A stretch of DNA of 64,000 nt, from NCBI GenBank assembly GCA_963678215.1, contig OY782758.1, forward strand, positions 868,001 through 932,000, given 5' to 3'. Position 1 is the stretch's first letter. Each line of letters opens with the position of its first letter. The DNA comes from Thiobius zoothamnicola. Its GTDB lineage: Bacteria; Pseudomonadota; Gammaproteobacteria; Chromatiales; Chromatiaceae. The notes under the pieces were generated by a model. It was not told where the DNA came from and made no database searches. It saw nothing but the letters and a program-made list of their open reading frames with translations. Below are positions 1 to 9,530 of this stretch, in pieces. Both the position numbers and the translations under genes were made by a program.

Positions 1-1174
1 GCACGCGCTCCTGCAAAGTTTGGTTAACCGGGGCCGGCGTCACGCCATATTCGCCTTTCAATACCCCGGTGGTTTCTTTAGTGATGTTCTTGTAACGCTC
101 ACCAGACAACACATTCAGCACCGCTTGGGTACCCACAATTTGAGAAGTCGGCGTCACCAGAGGGATATAACCCAAATCCTCGCGTACCCGTGGAATTTCT
201 TTCAGTACATCATCAAAACGATCCGCCGCGCCTTGCTCACGCAATTGATTCTCCATATTGGTCAACATGCCACCAGGCACCTGGGCAACCAAAATACGGG
301 AATCAATGCCTTTTAAAGAGCCTTCAAATTTGGCGTACTTCTTGCGTATATCGCGGAAATAAGCCGCAATCTCTTCAAGCCGCTCCAATTCAAGGCCGGT
401 ATCACGTTCCGTGTCGCGCATGATCGCCACGACGGATTCGGTCGCCGAATGCCCATAAGTCATTGACATGGAGGAAATCGCTGTATCCACCATATCAATA
501 CCGGCTTCAGCGGCTTTGATGTTGGTCGCCGTACTCATACCGGTCGTAGCATGCGAATGCAGCGCGATAGGTACGCTGACCTTTTCCTTCAAACCTTTGA
601 CCAACTCATAAGCCGTATAGGGATTGAGCAGACCTGCCATATCCTTGATACAAATGGAAGTGCAGCCCATGGCTTCCAAGCGAGTCGCCATCTGCAACCA
701 ATAAGTCAAATCATGCACCGGGCTGACCGTATAGGACATAGCCCCTTGGGCATGTTTGCCCACCTTCAAGGCGGCTTTGACGGCGGTCTCCAAATTACGT
801 AGATCATTCATCGCATCAAATATGCGGAACACATCAATGCCGTTGACGGCGGCGCGTTCAACAAACTTCTCAACCACATCATCCGCATAATGCCGATAAC
901 CCAAAATATTCTGGGCGCGGAATAACATCTGTTGCGGCGTATTCGGCATAGCCTTTTTCAGCTCGCGCAAACGTTCCCAGGGGTCTTCGCCCAGATAACG
1001 GATACAAGCATCAAAAGTCGCTCCACCCCAGGATTCAAGGGACCAGAAGCCAATCTGGTCCAGTTTTTCGGCAATTGGCAGCATGTCATCAAGACGCATG
1101 CGGGTTGCAAACAGAGATTGGTGTGCATCACGCAACACCACATCAGTAATAGCCAGTTTTTGCTGATTCATCAT
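1..1174 (-). CDS. oadA: Oxaloacetate decarboxylase alpha subunit, 3' end cut off by window edge
   Basis: Carboxyltransferase subunit of the membrane sodium-pumping oxaloacetate decarboxylase; it moves CO2 from oxaloacetate to biotin. About 391 N-terminal residues are present and no stop is reached, so the biotin-carrier end lies outside the window. The start reads MMNQQKLAITDVVLRDAHQS, typical of the HMGL-like TIM barrel of OadA and pyruvate carboxylase; the metal-site strand LHSHATTGM is also visible. AGGAAAAG lies just before the paired ATG codons (1174 and 1171 are both possible starts). oadG lies upstream on the same strand; oadB would be expected beyond the left edge. Identity is firm because the whole barrel matches. 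Confidence 0.93.
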   Translation of the reverse strand, partial: MMNQQKLAITDVVLRDAHQSLFATRMRLDDMLPIAEKLDQIGFWSLESWGGATFDACIRYLGEDPWERLRELKKAMPNTPQQMLFRAQNILGYRHYADDVVEKFVERAAVNGIDVFRIFDAMNDLRNLETAVKAALKVGKHAQGAMSYTVSPVHDLTYWLQMATRLEAMGCTSICIKDMAGLLNPYTAYELVKGLKEKVSVPIALHSHATTGMSTATNIKAAEAGIDMVDTAISSMSMTYGHSATESVVAIMRDTERDTGLELERLEEIAAYFRDIRKKYAKFEGSLKGIDSRILVAQVPGGMLTNMENQLREQGAADRFDDVLKEIPRVREDLGYIPLVTPTSQIVGTQAVLNVLSGERYKNITKETTGVLKGEYGVTPAPVNQTLQERV

Positions 1175-1479
1175 TCTTACTTTTCCTGAGTCAAAGCATT
1201 GACAATCTGTCAAAAGAACAGTCGAAAACCGTTCTTTATGGCGCATCAAAGCGCTATCAGAACCTATCAGGCCATTGAATTTTAAGCGCGATAAGCTCCA
1301 GAGAAAGCGGAAAGACCCTTTTCCGCCACCACCTTTTCACAACCATTGAGGAACAAAAGAATTTTTCGGCAAGGTGTCGGTAAAACCCATACGCCATAGC
1401 CAATTCAAAAAGAGGACTCAATTCCACGCCGTCATCTTAATTCCCCGGCATCAGGAGAGCCTCTTTGACAGATGAAGCG
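1175..1479. other. oadG-oadA intergenic region with a 15 bp palindrome
   Basis: These 305 bases hold no convincing gene. A perfect inverted repeat (TTGACA-ATC-TGTCAA) sits at 1199-1213, about 25 bases before oadA. It could be an operator or chance; I see no clear -10 box nearby. The spacing to oadG is wide for an operon, so oadA may have its own promoter here. Confidence 0.4.
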
Positions 1480-1722
1480 CTATGTGCGAGCCGTGCGATA
1501 ACGCATGATCGCGGCGCTGATCACCGCTAAATGAGTCGAACCAGCGGCACCAACATCGGTAACGGATTTCGCCGGATTTTGCACCTGCGACTCCGTCTGG
1601 TGAAATCTTTCCGCCAATTTAGTCATGCCATGTAAAGTGAATACCAGAGTCGTCAAAAAGACAAACACGATGCCCATACCGAGCAGCATAAGTTCCAAAC
1701 CTGATATCAATAAATCCGCCAT
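1480..1722 (-). CDS. oadG: Oxaloacetate decarboxylase gamma chain
   Basis: Small membrane subunit that anchors and assembles the alpha and beta subunits of the sodium-pumping decarboxylase. The 80-residue protein has one N-terminal membrane helix (about residues 7-30, rich in Leu, Met, Phe and Val) followed by a polar tail, as in OadG. The start MADLLISGLELMLLGMGIVF is a typical family start. It precedes oadA on the same strand, the usual gamma-alpha order. The tail is short and poorly conserved, so the assignment rests on the helix and the neighbour. Confidence 0.85.
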   Translation of the reverse strand: MADLLISGLELMLLGMGIVFVFLTTLVFTLHGMTKLAERFHQTESQVQNPAKSVTDVGAAGSTHLAVISAAIMRYRTART

Positions 1723-1993
1723 GCGACTTCTCCTTACCTGTTACGAAGCTGAATAAGCTGCTGTAAAAGTCCGTCCTGGACTTTTTTGATTTCTTCACGA
1801 TCACTAAACGCTGTTGATGCTTGCAAAGCACCATATCTTATCATTTAGCCATCGCCGCCAATCCCGGCCTCATCACTCGTCCAAAGCCACATGGGCCGCG
1901 CTCAACCGGGCATGTGCTGAGCATAACAGCGCTTGCGCCGACCCATGATAATCTTTTTCAACAATCAACAAAGACGCCAACTGTAACAAAACA

Positions 1994-2770
1994 TTAACTT
2001 TTAATGCCAACGCCACGGTTAAGCAAATGCATGCAATAAGCGGATAACAGTGCGATAAAACCGATAATGATGGCAAACGCCAAAGTCAATGAAATATCCG
2101 AGACGCCGAGCAAACCGTAGCGAAATGCATTCACCATATACAAGACGGGATTGGCCAAGGAAACATGCTGCCAAAACTCAGGCAGTAACGTAATGGAATA
2201 AAATACGCCGCCTAAATAGGTCAAAGGCGTCAGTACGAAAGTGGGGATAACCGAGATATCATCAAAGCTATTGGCATAAACTGCATTAATAAAGCCGGCC
2301 AAAGAAAACAAAATGGAAGTCAACACAAACACCGCCAAGGTCACAGCATAGCTATGCACCTGAATATCTGAGAAAAACAAAGCGACCAGCGTCACCACAA
2401 TACCTACCATAACGCCGCGCGCCACGCCGCCACTGACGAAACCCAACAAAATCACCCAGTTCGGCAACGGCGCAACCAACATCTCTTCGACGTAATGCTG
2501 GAATTTACTGCCATAAAAGCTAGCCACCACATTCGCATAGCTATTGGAAATCACCGCCATCAGTATCAAACCCGGCACAATAAAATCAACATAGCGGAAA
2601 CCCGCCATATCACCAATTCGCGCGCCGATCAGCTCGCCGAAAATGATGAAATACAAAACAGTCGTAATGGCTGGCGGCAGCAAAGTTTGCGCTGAAATCC
2701 GCATGAAACGCAGCATTTCCTTCATCACAATGGTGCGGAAGGCAACCCAATAGGTCATTTTGAACGTCAT
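1994..2770 (-). CDS. yadH: ABC-2 type transporter permease (YadH-like)
   Basis: Membrane half of a two-gene ABC exporter. The 258-residue protein has six predicted membrane segments and the ABC-2 pattern, with FGELIGARIG near residues 45-54 and FLTPLTYLGGVFYSI-like residues near 180. It resembles Escherichia coli YadH along its full length. The start overlaps the end of the ATPase gene by 4 bases, so the two are translationally coupled. The substrate is unknown for this family; a lipid or drug-like compound is only inference. Confidence 0.85.
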   Translation of the reverse strand: MTFKMTYWVAFRTIVMKEMLRFMRISAQTLLPPAITTVLYFIIFGELIGARIGDMAGFRYVDFIVPGLILMAVISNSYANVVASFYGSKFQHYVEEMLVAPLPNWVILLGFVSGGVARGVMVGIVVTLVALFFSDIQVHSYAVTLAVFVLTSILFSLAGFINAVYANSFDDISVIPTFVLTPLTYLGGVFYSITLLPEFWQHVSLANPVLYMVNAFRYGLLGVSDISLTLAFAIIIGFIALLSAYCMHLLNRGVGIKS

Positions 2771-3693
2771 ACGCCAGTCCCCCGCGAGTGGTTAACGACA
2801 TCCATAAACAATTGCTCCAAACGATTCTGCTTATTACGCAAACTGACCACTTCCACCCCGGCGGCATTCAAACCCGCGAACAACTGACTCAAACCATGCT
2901 CGCGCGACACTGACACCTCCATACGGTGATCGGCTACTTTATCCAGCTTAAAACCCTCAATCGACGGCATTTTATCCAGCGCCTGAGCGGTATCAATGAC
3001 GAAAACCTCCTGATGCAAGCGACGCAATAATTCATGCACCTGGGTCTGTTCAACAATCCGACCCTGACTAATGATCGCGATATTACGGCAGAGATTTTCC
3101 GCCTCTTCCAGATAATGTGTGGTCAATATGATGGTCACGCCTTGCTGATTGATTTCCCGCAGAAATGCCCACATGGAATGGCGGATCTCAATATCCACAC
3201 CCGCCGTCGGCTCATCCAAAATCAATAAACGTGGATGATGAACCAGCGCACGCGCGATCATCAAACGTCGCTTCATTCCGCCCGACAGCAACCTGGCCTG
3301 CACGCGACGCTTGTCCCACAAATGCAACTGCTTCAAGAGTTTTTCAGCACGCTCAGCGGCTTCTGCATGAGGGATGCCATAATAACCGGCCTGATTGGTC
3401 AAAATCTCAACCACCGGATCGAACATGTTGAAATTAAATTCCTGCGGTGCCAAGCCAATACAGGCTTTGGCCGCTTCACGTTCCGTATCCAAATCGTGAC
3501 CAAAAATCCGTACCTTGCCGCTGGTCTTATTCAATAATGAGCAAACCACTCCGATAGCGGTCGATTTACCTGCGCCATTCGGGCCAAGCAAGGCAAAAAA
3601 ATCACCTTGCTCAACACGCAGATCAATGCCCGACAAGGCTTGCACGCCTTTGGGATAAACTTTCGTCAACTGTTCGATATGCAGTGCTTTCAC
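2767..3693 (-). CDS. yadG: ABC transporter ATP-binding protein (YadG-like)
   Basis: ATPase partner of the following ABC-2 permease. Walker A reads GPNGAGKST, the signature is LSGGMKRRL, and Walker B is LLILDEPTAGVD, followed by TTHYLEEAE. The full chain resembles E. coli YadG, including the C-terminal VVSLRNKQNRLEQLF stretch. The chosen GTG at 3693 gives an N terminus (MKALHIEQLTKVYPKGVQAL) that lines up with the family. An ATG at 3726 would add 11 residues and the open frame runs to 3777; neither start has a good ribosome site. The short gap to the divergent TSUP gene must hold both promoters. Confidence 0.87.
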   Translation of the reverse strand: MKALHIEQLTKVYPKGVQALSGIDLRVEQGDFFALLGPNGAGKSTAIGVVCSLLNKTSGKVRIFGHDLDTEREAAKACIGLAPQEFNFNMFDPVVEILTNQAGYYGIPHAEAAERAEKLLKQLHLWDKRRVQARLLSGGMKRRLMIARALVHHPRLLILDEPTAGVDIEIRHSMWAFLREINQQGVTIILTTHYLEEAENLCRNIAIISQGRIVEQTQVHELLRRLHQEVFVIDTAQALDKMPSIEGFKLDKVADHRMEVSVSREHGLSQLFAGLNAAGVEVVSLRNKQNRLEQLFMDVVNHSRGTGV

Positions 3694-3789
3694 AATTAAT
3701 ACATCGCCATTAAGTGATGGAGTCATCAAAGACAAGTTAAAAACAAAAGGCCACAAAACACAGCCTCTTAGCGACACTATCTAAAAATA

Positions 3790-4539
3790 ATGGATATCAC
3801 ACCCGAAATATTAGCCATCCTGGTAATGGCCGCCACGCTGGCTGGCATCATCGATTCAATCGCTGGTGGCGGCGGCCTCATCGCATTACCTGCTTTGCTT
3901 TGGGCTGGCGTTCCTCCCGTGGAAGCACTTGCCACCAACAAACTGCAAGGCAGCTTTGGCACCGCCACCGCAACTTTCAACTATATGCGCCAAAACGCTT
4001 TAGCACCTGGCGAACTGGTCGCCGCCGTGATTTGGACTTTTTGCGGATCAGTATGTGGCACATTAGCGGTGCAATATCTGATCAGCGAATGGCTCAATCA
4101 ACTGGCACCTGTTTTATTAATCGGTTTTGCCTGCTATTTCGTCTTCTCGCCGCAATTAGGCGATAAAGACGCCAAACAACGCATCCGCTATCCGCAATTC
4201 GCCTTATTAGCGGGTTTCAGCCTCGGGTTCTACGATGGCTTCTTCGGACCCGGTGCCGGCACTTTCATGACCGCCGCATTTGTTCTGTTACTGGGCTATA
4301 ACTTATACCGCGCCACGGCGGCGACCAAATTACTCAACCTCACCAGTAACCTGGCCTCCTTATTATTCTTCGCACTGGGTGGACAAGTGTTATGGGTCAT
4401 CGGACTATGCATGGGATTAGGCCAAATAGTCGGTGCCTGGATCGGCTCGCATTTGGTGCTGAAACATGGCGCAAGCCTGATCAGACCATTATTATTTTTT
4501 GTCTCCATCGCCATATCCATCAAACTGCTACTGTCTTAA
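3790..4539 (+). CDS. TSUP family membrane permease (TauE/SafE-like)
   Basis: Predicted integral membrane protein of 249 residues with about seven to eight helices. It carries the duplicated TSUP signatures: GIIDSIAGGGGLIALPAL near residues 18-36 and GFYDGFFGPGAGTFMTAAF near 138-156. Members move sulfur-containing or small organic anions such as sulfite, sulfoacetate or taurine-related acids. The closest style is the YfcA subgroup, whose substrate is not settled. Transcribed away from yadGH, with no operon partner. Confidence 0.85.
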   Translation: MDITPEILAILVMAATLAGIIDSIAGGGGLIALPALLWAGVPPVEALATNKLQGSFGTATATFNYMRQNALAPGELVAAVIWTFCGSVCGTLAVQYLISEWLNQLAPVLLIGFACYFVFSPQLGDKDAKQRIRYPQFALLAGFSLGFYDGFFGPGAGTFMTAAFVLLLGYNLYRATAATKLLNLTSNLASLLFFALGGQVLWVIGLCMGLGQIVGAWIGSHLVLKHGASLIRPLLFFVSIAISIKLLLS

Positions 4540-4624
4540 AATAATGATTAAAACCCCGACGCATACAGCACGATACCGCGTTAAAAATAACCCCGAAACC
4601 CGTCGAATTCAGGTAGTAAGTTCG

Positions 4625-5551
4625 TCAATTCAACTTCAGCGTGATCTTTAACTGCTCACGCACCCATATACACATAGGGTCTCTATGGTAGCGTTCATGC
4701 CAGTATAAATAAACCTGATCATATGGCGTTTTCATCTCCGGCAAAGTATCCCGGACCACTAAATTCCATCCCTGCGCCAACTGTTCAGCAAACTGCCGGG
4801 GCAGGTGAAACAAGATATCACTGCGCTCGCAAAAACTCGCCACCGAACTAAAGCTGCTCAGCGATAATGGCGCATCCAGCCGTTCACCATTCGCCAGCAA
4901 GCCACGGGCAATCAACGTTTGTTCGACAAGGCCGGAACCGCGACCCGTTAACGCAATAAACCCATGGCTGGCAGCGAGGTATTTCTCCATCGTCAACTTG
5001 GTGTCAGCTAAGGGGTGATTGGCGCTCATCACAATCGCCAGATCCAACTTCGCTAACCTCATACGATGCAATTGAGCCGAACTGGCACGAGGCTCAAGCG
5101 CGGATAAGACAAAGTGCACATCGCCAAACCGCAATAATTCAAAATGATCTTTTGGGTCACTGCGCGCCTCCAGTCCCATATAGGGTGCCAATTCGCGCAT
5201 GCGCGCAAATAACGGGGGAAGAAACCGGTTGACATCCGGATCCGGGCCATAAAACCGAACAATCCGGGTTGAATTCGCGGGTTCAAAAACCGGCCCGGCA
5301 ATCAGGCGATCAACCCCTTCCAGTAATTGATTTAACTGGGGCAGCAGAATCGCCGCGCGCGCGCTTAAATCATAACCATAATCCGTACGCACCAATAATT
5401 CATCGCCCAACATGTGACGTAATCGTCGTAAGGCCCTGCTCACCGCCGGCTGACTCATATCCAATTGCTCTGCAGCACGGGATACGTGCCGCTCCAGCAA
5501 CAGCTGCTGCAAAACCACCAACAAATTAAGATCAATCGTACGTAAATTCAT
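4625..5551 (-). CDS. LysR-family transcriptional regulator
   Basis: DNA-binding regulator of 308 residues. The N-terminal winged helix-turn-helix is clear (LRTIDLNLLVVLQQLLLERHVSRAAE..., then MSQPAVSRALRRLR, about residues 3-45), followed by a periplasmic-binding-like effector domain. The chosen ATG at 5551 starts MNLRTIDLNLL, typical of the NodD-like LysR subgroup; five more residues are possible upstream. It is divergent from the cytochrome b561 gene across about 100 bases and may regulate it. The effector cannot be read from sequence. Confidence 0.88.
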   Translation of the reverse strand: MNLRTIDLNLLVVLQQLLLERHVSRAAEQLDMSQPAVSRALRRLRHMLGDELLVRTDYGYDLSARAAILLPQLNQLLEGVDRLIAGPVFEPANSTRIVRFYGPDPDVNRFLPPLFARMRELAPYMGLEARSDPKDHFELLRFGDVHFVLSALEPRASSAQLHRMRLAKLDLAIVMSANHPLADTKLTMEKYLAASHGFIALTGRGSGLVEQTLIARGLLANGERLDAPLSLSSFSSVASFCERSDILFHLPRQFAEQLAQGWNLVVRDTLPEMKTPYDQVYLYWHERYHRDPMCIWVREQLKITLKLN

Positions 5552-5654
5552 CCGGCGAATAATCAATATGACAAACAGGCATTAGACAGACCAGACACAA
5601 CCCCCTACCCTCGCCGCAACCCATTTAAACCATCACTAGAGGAAATCAAACCCC

Positions 5655-6212
5655 ATGCAAACAGACACGCCCAACCAGCTCAGCCCGACCACCATCGCTT
5701 TACACTGGTTGGTCGCTATCATGATGATCGGCTTGCTGGCGACCGGACTGTACATGGAACAAAATGAAATCTACGCGCTCTACCCATGGCATAAGTCGTT
5801 TGGCGTGCTGATCGCATTTTTCGTGATATTACGCATTCTCTGGCGCATAAAAAACGGCTGGCCTACCCCGGTCAGCGACTATACTGCGATTGAAAGATTA
5901 TTATCGAAAATCGTCCACTACCTTTTACTGATCGGCACTGTACTCATGCCAATCTCCGGCTTCATGATGTCGGCGATGGGAGGACATGGCGTCGATTTCT
6001 TTGGCATTGAATTAGTGGCCCGCAACCCCGATCCAGCGGACCCACAACAAGTCATCCCGCTCAATGGCGCGTTGGCGCAAATCGGCCATGTGGTTCATGG
6101 ACTGGCGGGCTATGCGCTCATCGCCGCCGTTGCGTTACATATGATTGGCGCCTTTAAACACCACATCATTGATAAAGACCGTACGCTGTTACGCATGACT
6201 TCATTCAAATAA
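5655..6212 (+). CDS. Cytochrome b561 family protein
   Basis: Four-helix diheme membrane cytochrome of 185 residues, an electron carrier between quinone and a periplasmic or membrane partner. Heme-ligand histidines are visible in ALHWLVA (near residue 17), PWHKSFG (near 45), HVVHGLAG (near 155) and ALHMIGAFKHH (near 165-173). An AGAGGAAA ribosome site precedes the ATG. Length and layout match the CybB group. The divergent LysR gene is a likely regulator. Confidence 0.88.
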   Translation: MQTDTPNQLSPTTIALHWLVAIMMIGLLATGLYMEQNEIYALYPWHKSFGVLIAFFVILRILWRIKNGWPTPVSDYTAIERLLSKIVHYLLLIGTVLMPISGFMMSAMGGHGVDFFGIELVARNPDPADPQQVIPLNGALAQIGHVVHGLAGYALIAAVALHMIGAFKHHIIDKDRTLLRMTSFK

Positions 6213-6264
6213 TCCGCCAGCATTTGTCAGCCGCGCAGCAAGGATGCGCGGCCACAGACGCATA

Positions 6265-8295
6265 TCAACCACCAATACCCGAATGGCGCAACAAAGCGTC
6301 AATTCGCGGTTCGCGTCCACGGAACGCTTTGAATAACTCATCCGCATCCTGAGAGCCGCCTTTTTCCAGAATTTGCTGCAAAAAAGCCTGCCCGGTGGAT
6401 TCATCAAACAATCCACATTCCTCGAATAACGAGAAAGCGTCCGCCGATAAAACCTCTGCCCATTTATAGCTGTAATAACCTGCGGCATAACCACCCGCGA
6501 AAATATGCGAGAAGCTATGGGCCACGCGATGCCATGTCGGTGGATGGATCACTGCGACCTGGTCACGGACTTCTTGTTGGATCTGGCTGATGCGTCCACC
6601 CTGACACGGGTCATATTCCTGATGCAGACGAAAATCAAACAGCGCAAATTCCAATTGACGAAGCATCATCATCGCAGACTGGAAATGCTTGGCAGCCAAC
6701 ATGCGTTCGTACAGGCTTTGCGGGATAGGCTCCCCCGTTTCATAATGACCTGAAATCCTATCCAAGGTTTCGCGCCGCCAACAAAAATTCTCCATAAATT
6801 GGGAAGGCAACTCAACCGCATCCCAGGCTACGCCATTAATTCCAGCAATCGCCGGATAATCAACGCGGGTGAGCATATGGTGCAAGCCATGTCCAAATTC
6901 ATGGAACAGGGTTTCGACTTCCTCGTGAGTCAGCAAAGCGGGCTTGTCACCAATCGGCGGCGTGAAGTTGCAAGTGATGTAGGCCACCGGCATTTGCCGC
7001 CGCTGTTGGGTCACCATGCGCGATTGGCAAGTACCCATCCAGGCACCAGCGCGTTTATGCTGACGGGCATATAAATCCAAATAGCATTGCGCTCGCACCT
7101 GCCCATCAAGATCGTGAATGGCGTAAACCTGCACATCGGGATGCCAGGTATCCACACCCGCCACAGGCTGAAAACGGACTTTGTAAAGTTTTTCCACCAA
7201 CGCGAACAACCCCTGAATCACCCGGCTCGCCGGAAAATAAGGCCGGATTTCTTCCGCGCTTATCGCATAACGTTGTTGGCGAAGCTTTTCACTGTAGTAA
7301 GCCACATCCCAAGGTTGCAAATCTTGCAAACCATCGCGTTCGGCGGCGAAATCCTTTAATTCAGCCAGTTCGCGTTGCGCCTGAATCCGGCTGCGCTGGG
7401 CCAGATCGTGCAGAAATGCGATGACATCGCTGGTTGAACGCGCCATCTTGGTGGCCAGCGAATATTCAGCATAATTGGCGTAACCCAATAGTTCGGCTGT
7501 TTCATGCCTGAGCGCCAGAATTTCCTCCATGATCTGGGTATTATCATAGGCTTTGTCATGCGGTCCTTGATCAGAGGCGCGGGTGCCGTAAGCCGTATAA
7601 AGCGTACGACGCAATTCGCGGTCCTCCGCATACGTCATCACTGGCTGATAAGACGGAAACTCCAGCGTGAGCAACCAACCGGACTGACCACGTTGCTCAG
7701 CGGTTTGCGCCGCCAGATCAATCGCTGATGGAGGCAACCCGGCAAGCAGCTCCAGATCGTCTATGTGCTTGCTCCAGGCATTGGTCACATCCAACACATT
7801 ATCCGCAAATTGGCTGCTCAGACGGGACAACTGTTGCGCAATCGCTTTGTAACGTGCTTTATGTTCAGCAGGCAGATCAACCCCGGACAAGCGAAAATCA
7901 CGTAATGCGTTATCCAGTACTTTGCGCTGAGCCGGATTCAATGATTGGCCATGCCCGGCAAGCGTCTGATAAGCCTGGAACAGCACCGTATGCTGACCAA
8001 TCTCAGTCGCATAATCCGATAATTTGGGCAAACAAGCCTTATAGGCCGCGCGCAGTTCATCTGAATTAACGACAGCATTCAGGTGAGAAACCGGCGACCA
8101 GGCGCGCTCCAACTGATCCTCTTGAGCATCCAACGGTTCAACCAGATTTTCCCAAGTGAAAGCCTCTGTCGATGCCAATAAACTGGCGATATTTTTCCGG
8201 TTGGCCTCCAGTAATTGATCAATCGCAGGCTCAATATCGGCAGGTTGGATATGTGAAAACAGGGGCAAGCCCGAGGTGATAAGCGGGTTCGTCAT
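6265..8295 (-). CDS. prlC: Oligopeptidase A (M3 metallopeptidase)
   Basis: Cytoplasmic zinc peptidase that trims peptides, including cleaved signal peptides. The 676-residue product has the HEFGHGLHHML zinc motif (HExxH) and the usual GVAWDAVELPSQ segment after it, and ends in the M3 style. The start MTNPLITSGLPLFSHIQPAD matches PrlC; the frame stays open for about 100 codons upstream, but that stretch lies inside aroC. AGGAAGC precedes the ATG by about 12 bases. It follows aroC by 16 bases and is probably co-transcribed. Confidence 0.95.
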   Translation of the reverse strand: MTNPLITSGLPLFSHIQPADIEPAIDQLLEANRKNIASLLASTEAFTWENLVEPLDAQEDQLERAWSPVSHLNAVVNSDELRAAYKACLPKLSDYATEIGQHTVLFQAYQTLAGHGQSLNPAQRKVLDNALRDFRLSGVDLPAEHKARYKAIAQQLSRLSSQFADNVLDVTNAWSKHIDDLELLAGLPPSAIDLAAQTAEQRGQSGWLLTLEFPSYQPVMTYAEDRELRRTLYTAYGTRASDQGPHDKAYDNTQIMEEILALRHETAELLGYANYAEYSLATKMARSTSDVIAFLHDLAQRSRIQAQRELAELKDFAAERDGLQDLQPWDVAYYSEKLRQQRYAISAEEIRPYFPASRVIQGLFALVEKLYKVRFQPVAGVDTWHPDVQVYAIHDLDGQVRAQCYLDLYARQHKRAGAWMGTCQSRMVTQQRRQMPVAYITCNFTPPIGDKPALLTHEEVETLFHEFGHGLHHMLTRVDYPAIAGINGVAWDAVELPSQFMENFCWRRETLDRISGHYETGEPIPQSLYERMLAAKHFQSAMMMLRQLEFALFDFRLHQEYDPCQGGRISQIQQEVRDQVAVIHPPTWHRVAHSFSHIFAGGYAAGYYSYKWAEVLSADAFSLFEECGLFDESTGQAFLQQILEKGGSQDADELFKAFRGREPRIDALLRHSGIGG

Positions 8296-8311
8296 GATGG
8301 CGTTATGCTTC

Positions 8312-9421
8312 CTAAGATTGAATTGGTGCAACGGCTGGAACGATAGGCGTACTGGAAACGACACCGGCATTCTGGCCACGATGGCGCAAGGCGTGATCCA
8401 ACAGTGTGATCGCCAACATGGCTTCAACAATCGGCACGGCGCGAATGCCAACGCAAGGATCATGACGCCCTGTGGTGATGATCTCAGCAGCTTCGCCAGC
8501 AGCGTCCACAGTCCGTCCACCAACGCGAATACTGGAAGTCGGTTTGAAGGCCACTTTGGCGATGATATCCTGACCGCTGGAAATACCGCCCAATATGCCG
8601 CCGGCATGATTAGTCAAAAAACCATCCGGCGTCATTTCATCACGGTGTTCAGCACCAGTCTGCTGAACAGACGCAAAGCCCGCCCCAATTTCAACCCCTT
8701 TGGCAGCATTAATGCTCATCAAGGCATGCGCAATATCGGCATCCAGGCGGTCAAAAACCGGTTCGCCCCAACCTGGCGGCATACCATGCGCCGTCACCGT
8801 GACTTCAGCGCCGATAGAGTCGCCCGCTTTACGTAAAGCATCCAGATAATTCTCCAACTCGGCAACCTGGTCAGAAGTCGGCCAAAAAAACGGATTCTGC
8901 TCAATCGCGGATGAATCAAATGCTTGTGGTCGAATCGTCCCAAGCGCGGAAAGATGGCCTCGAATCTCAACCTTGTAACAAGTGCGCAAGTATTTCTTCG
9001 CAATAGCACCAGCGGCGACGCGCATGGCGGTTTCGCGGGCTGATGAGCGTCCGCCGCCACGATAATCCCGTAAGCCATATTTCTGCAAATACGTGTAATC
9101 AGCGTGGCCGGGACGGAATTTCTGCGCAATTTCCCGGTAATCCTTTGAACGCTGGTCAGTGTTGTGAATAATGAGCGCAATTGGCGTACCCGTGGTTTTA
9201 CCCTCGAAAACCCCAGATAAAATCTGTACCGCATCCATCTCGCGGCGCTGAGTGGTATGGCGGGTTTTACCAGGACGACGACGTTCCAGATCAGGCTGGA
9301 TATCCGCTTCTGACAATGGCATACCAGGCGGACAGCCATCAATAATGCAACCAATGGCCAAGCCATGACTTTCACCGAATGAGGTGACGCTGAAGAGTTT
9401 TCCAATCGTATTTCCAGACAT
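8312..9421 (-). CDS. aroC: Chorismate synthase
   Basis: Converts 5-enolpyruvylshikimate 3-phosphate to chorismate with reduced FMN, the last step of the shikimate pathway. The 369-residue chain has the three family signatures: GESHG near residue 17, RPGHADYTY near 103 followed by DYRGGGRSSARET, and RHDPCVG near 319. Length is usual for the long bacterial type. It leads a likely aroC-prlC operon. Confidence 0.97.
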   Translation of the reverse strand: MSGNTIGKLFSVTSFGESHGLAIGCIIDGCPPGMPLSEADIQPDLERRRPGKTRHTTQRREMDAVQILSGVFEGKTTGTPIALIIHNTDQRSKDYREIAQKFRPGHADYTYLQKYGLRDYRGGGRSSARETAMRVAAGAIAKKYLRTCYKVEIRGHLSALGTIRPQAFDSSAIEQNPFFWPTSDQVAELENYLDALRKAGDSIGAEVTVTAHGMPPGWGEPVFDRLDADIAHALMSINAAKGVEIGAGFASVQQTGAEHRDEMTPDGFLTNHAGGILGGISSGQDIIAKVAFKPTSSIRVGGRTVDAAGEAAEIITTGRHDPCVGIRAVPIVEAMLAITLLDHALRHRGQNAGVVSSTPIVPAVAPIQS

Positions 9422-9530
9422 TGATGTATTCAGTATATTGGGTTAGAAAGTATCGTCATATGCCGAGTGTTAAAATGACAATAACATGGAATCCACCAAA
9501 GTTTGCTATGCTCTGCGCCCTCTATAACCT

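Noticed and set aside
1873..2076. A 67-codon minus-strand frame at the end of the ABC permease
   Set aside because: It overlaps the permease in another frame and has no start signal or family match.
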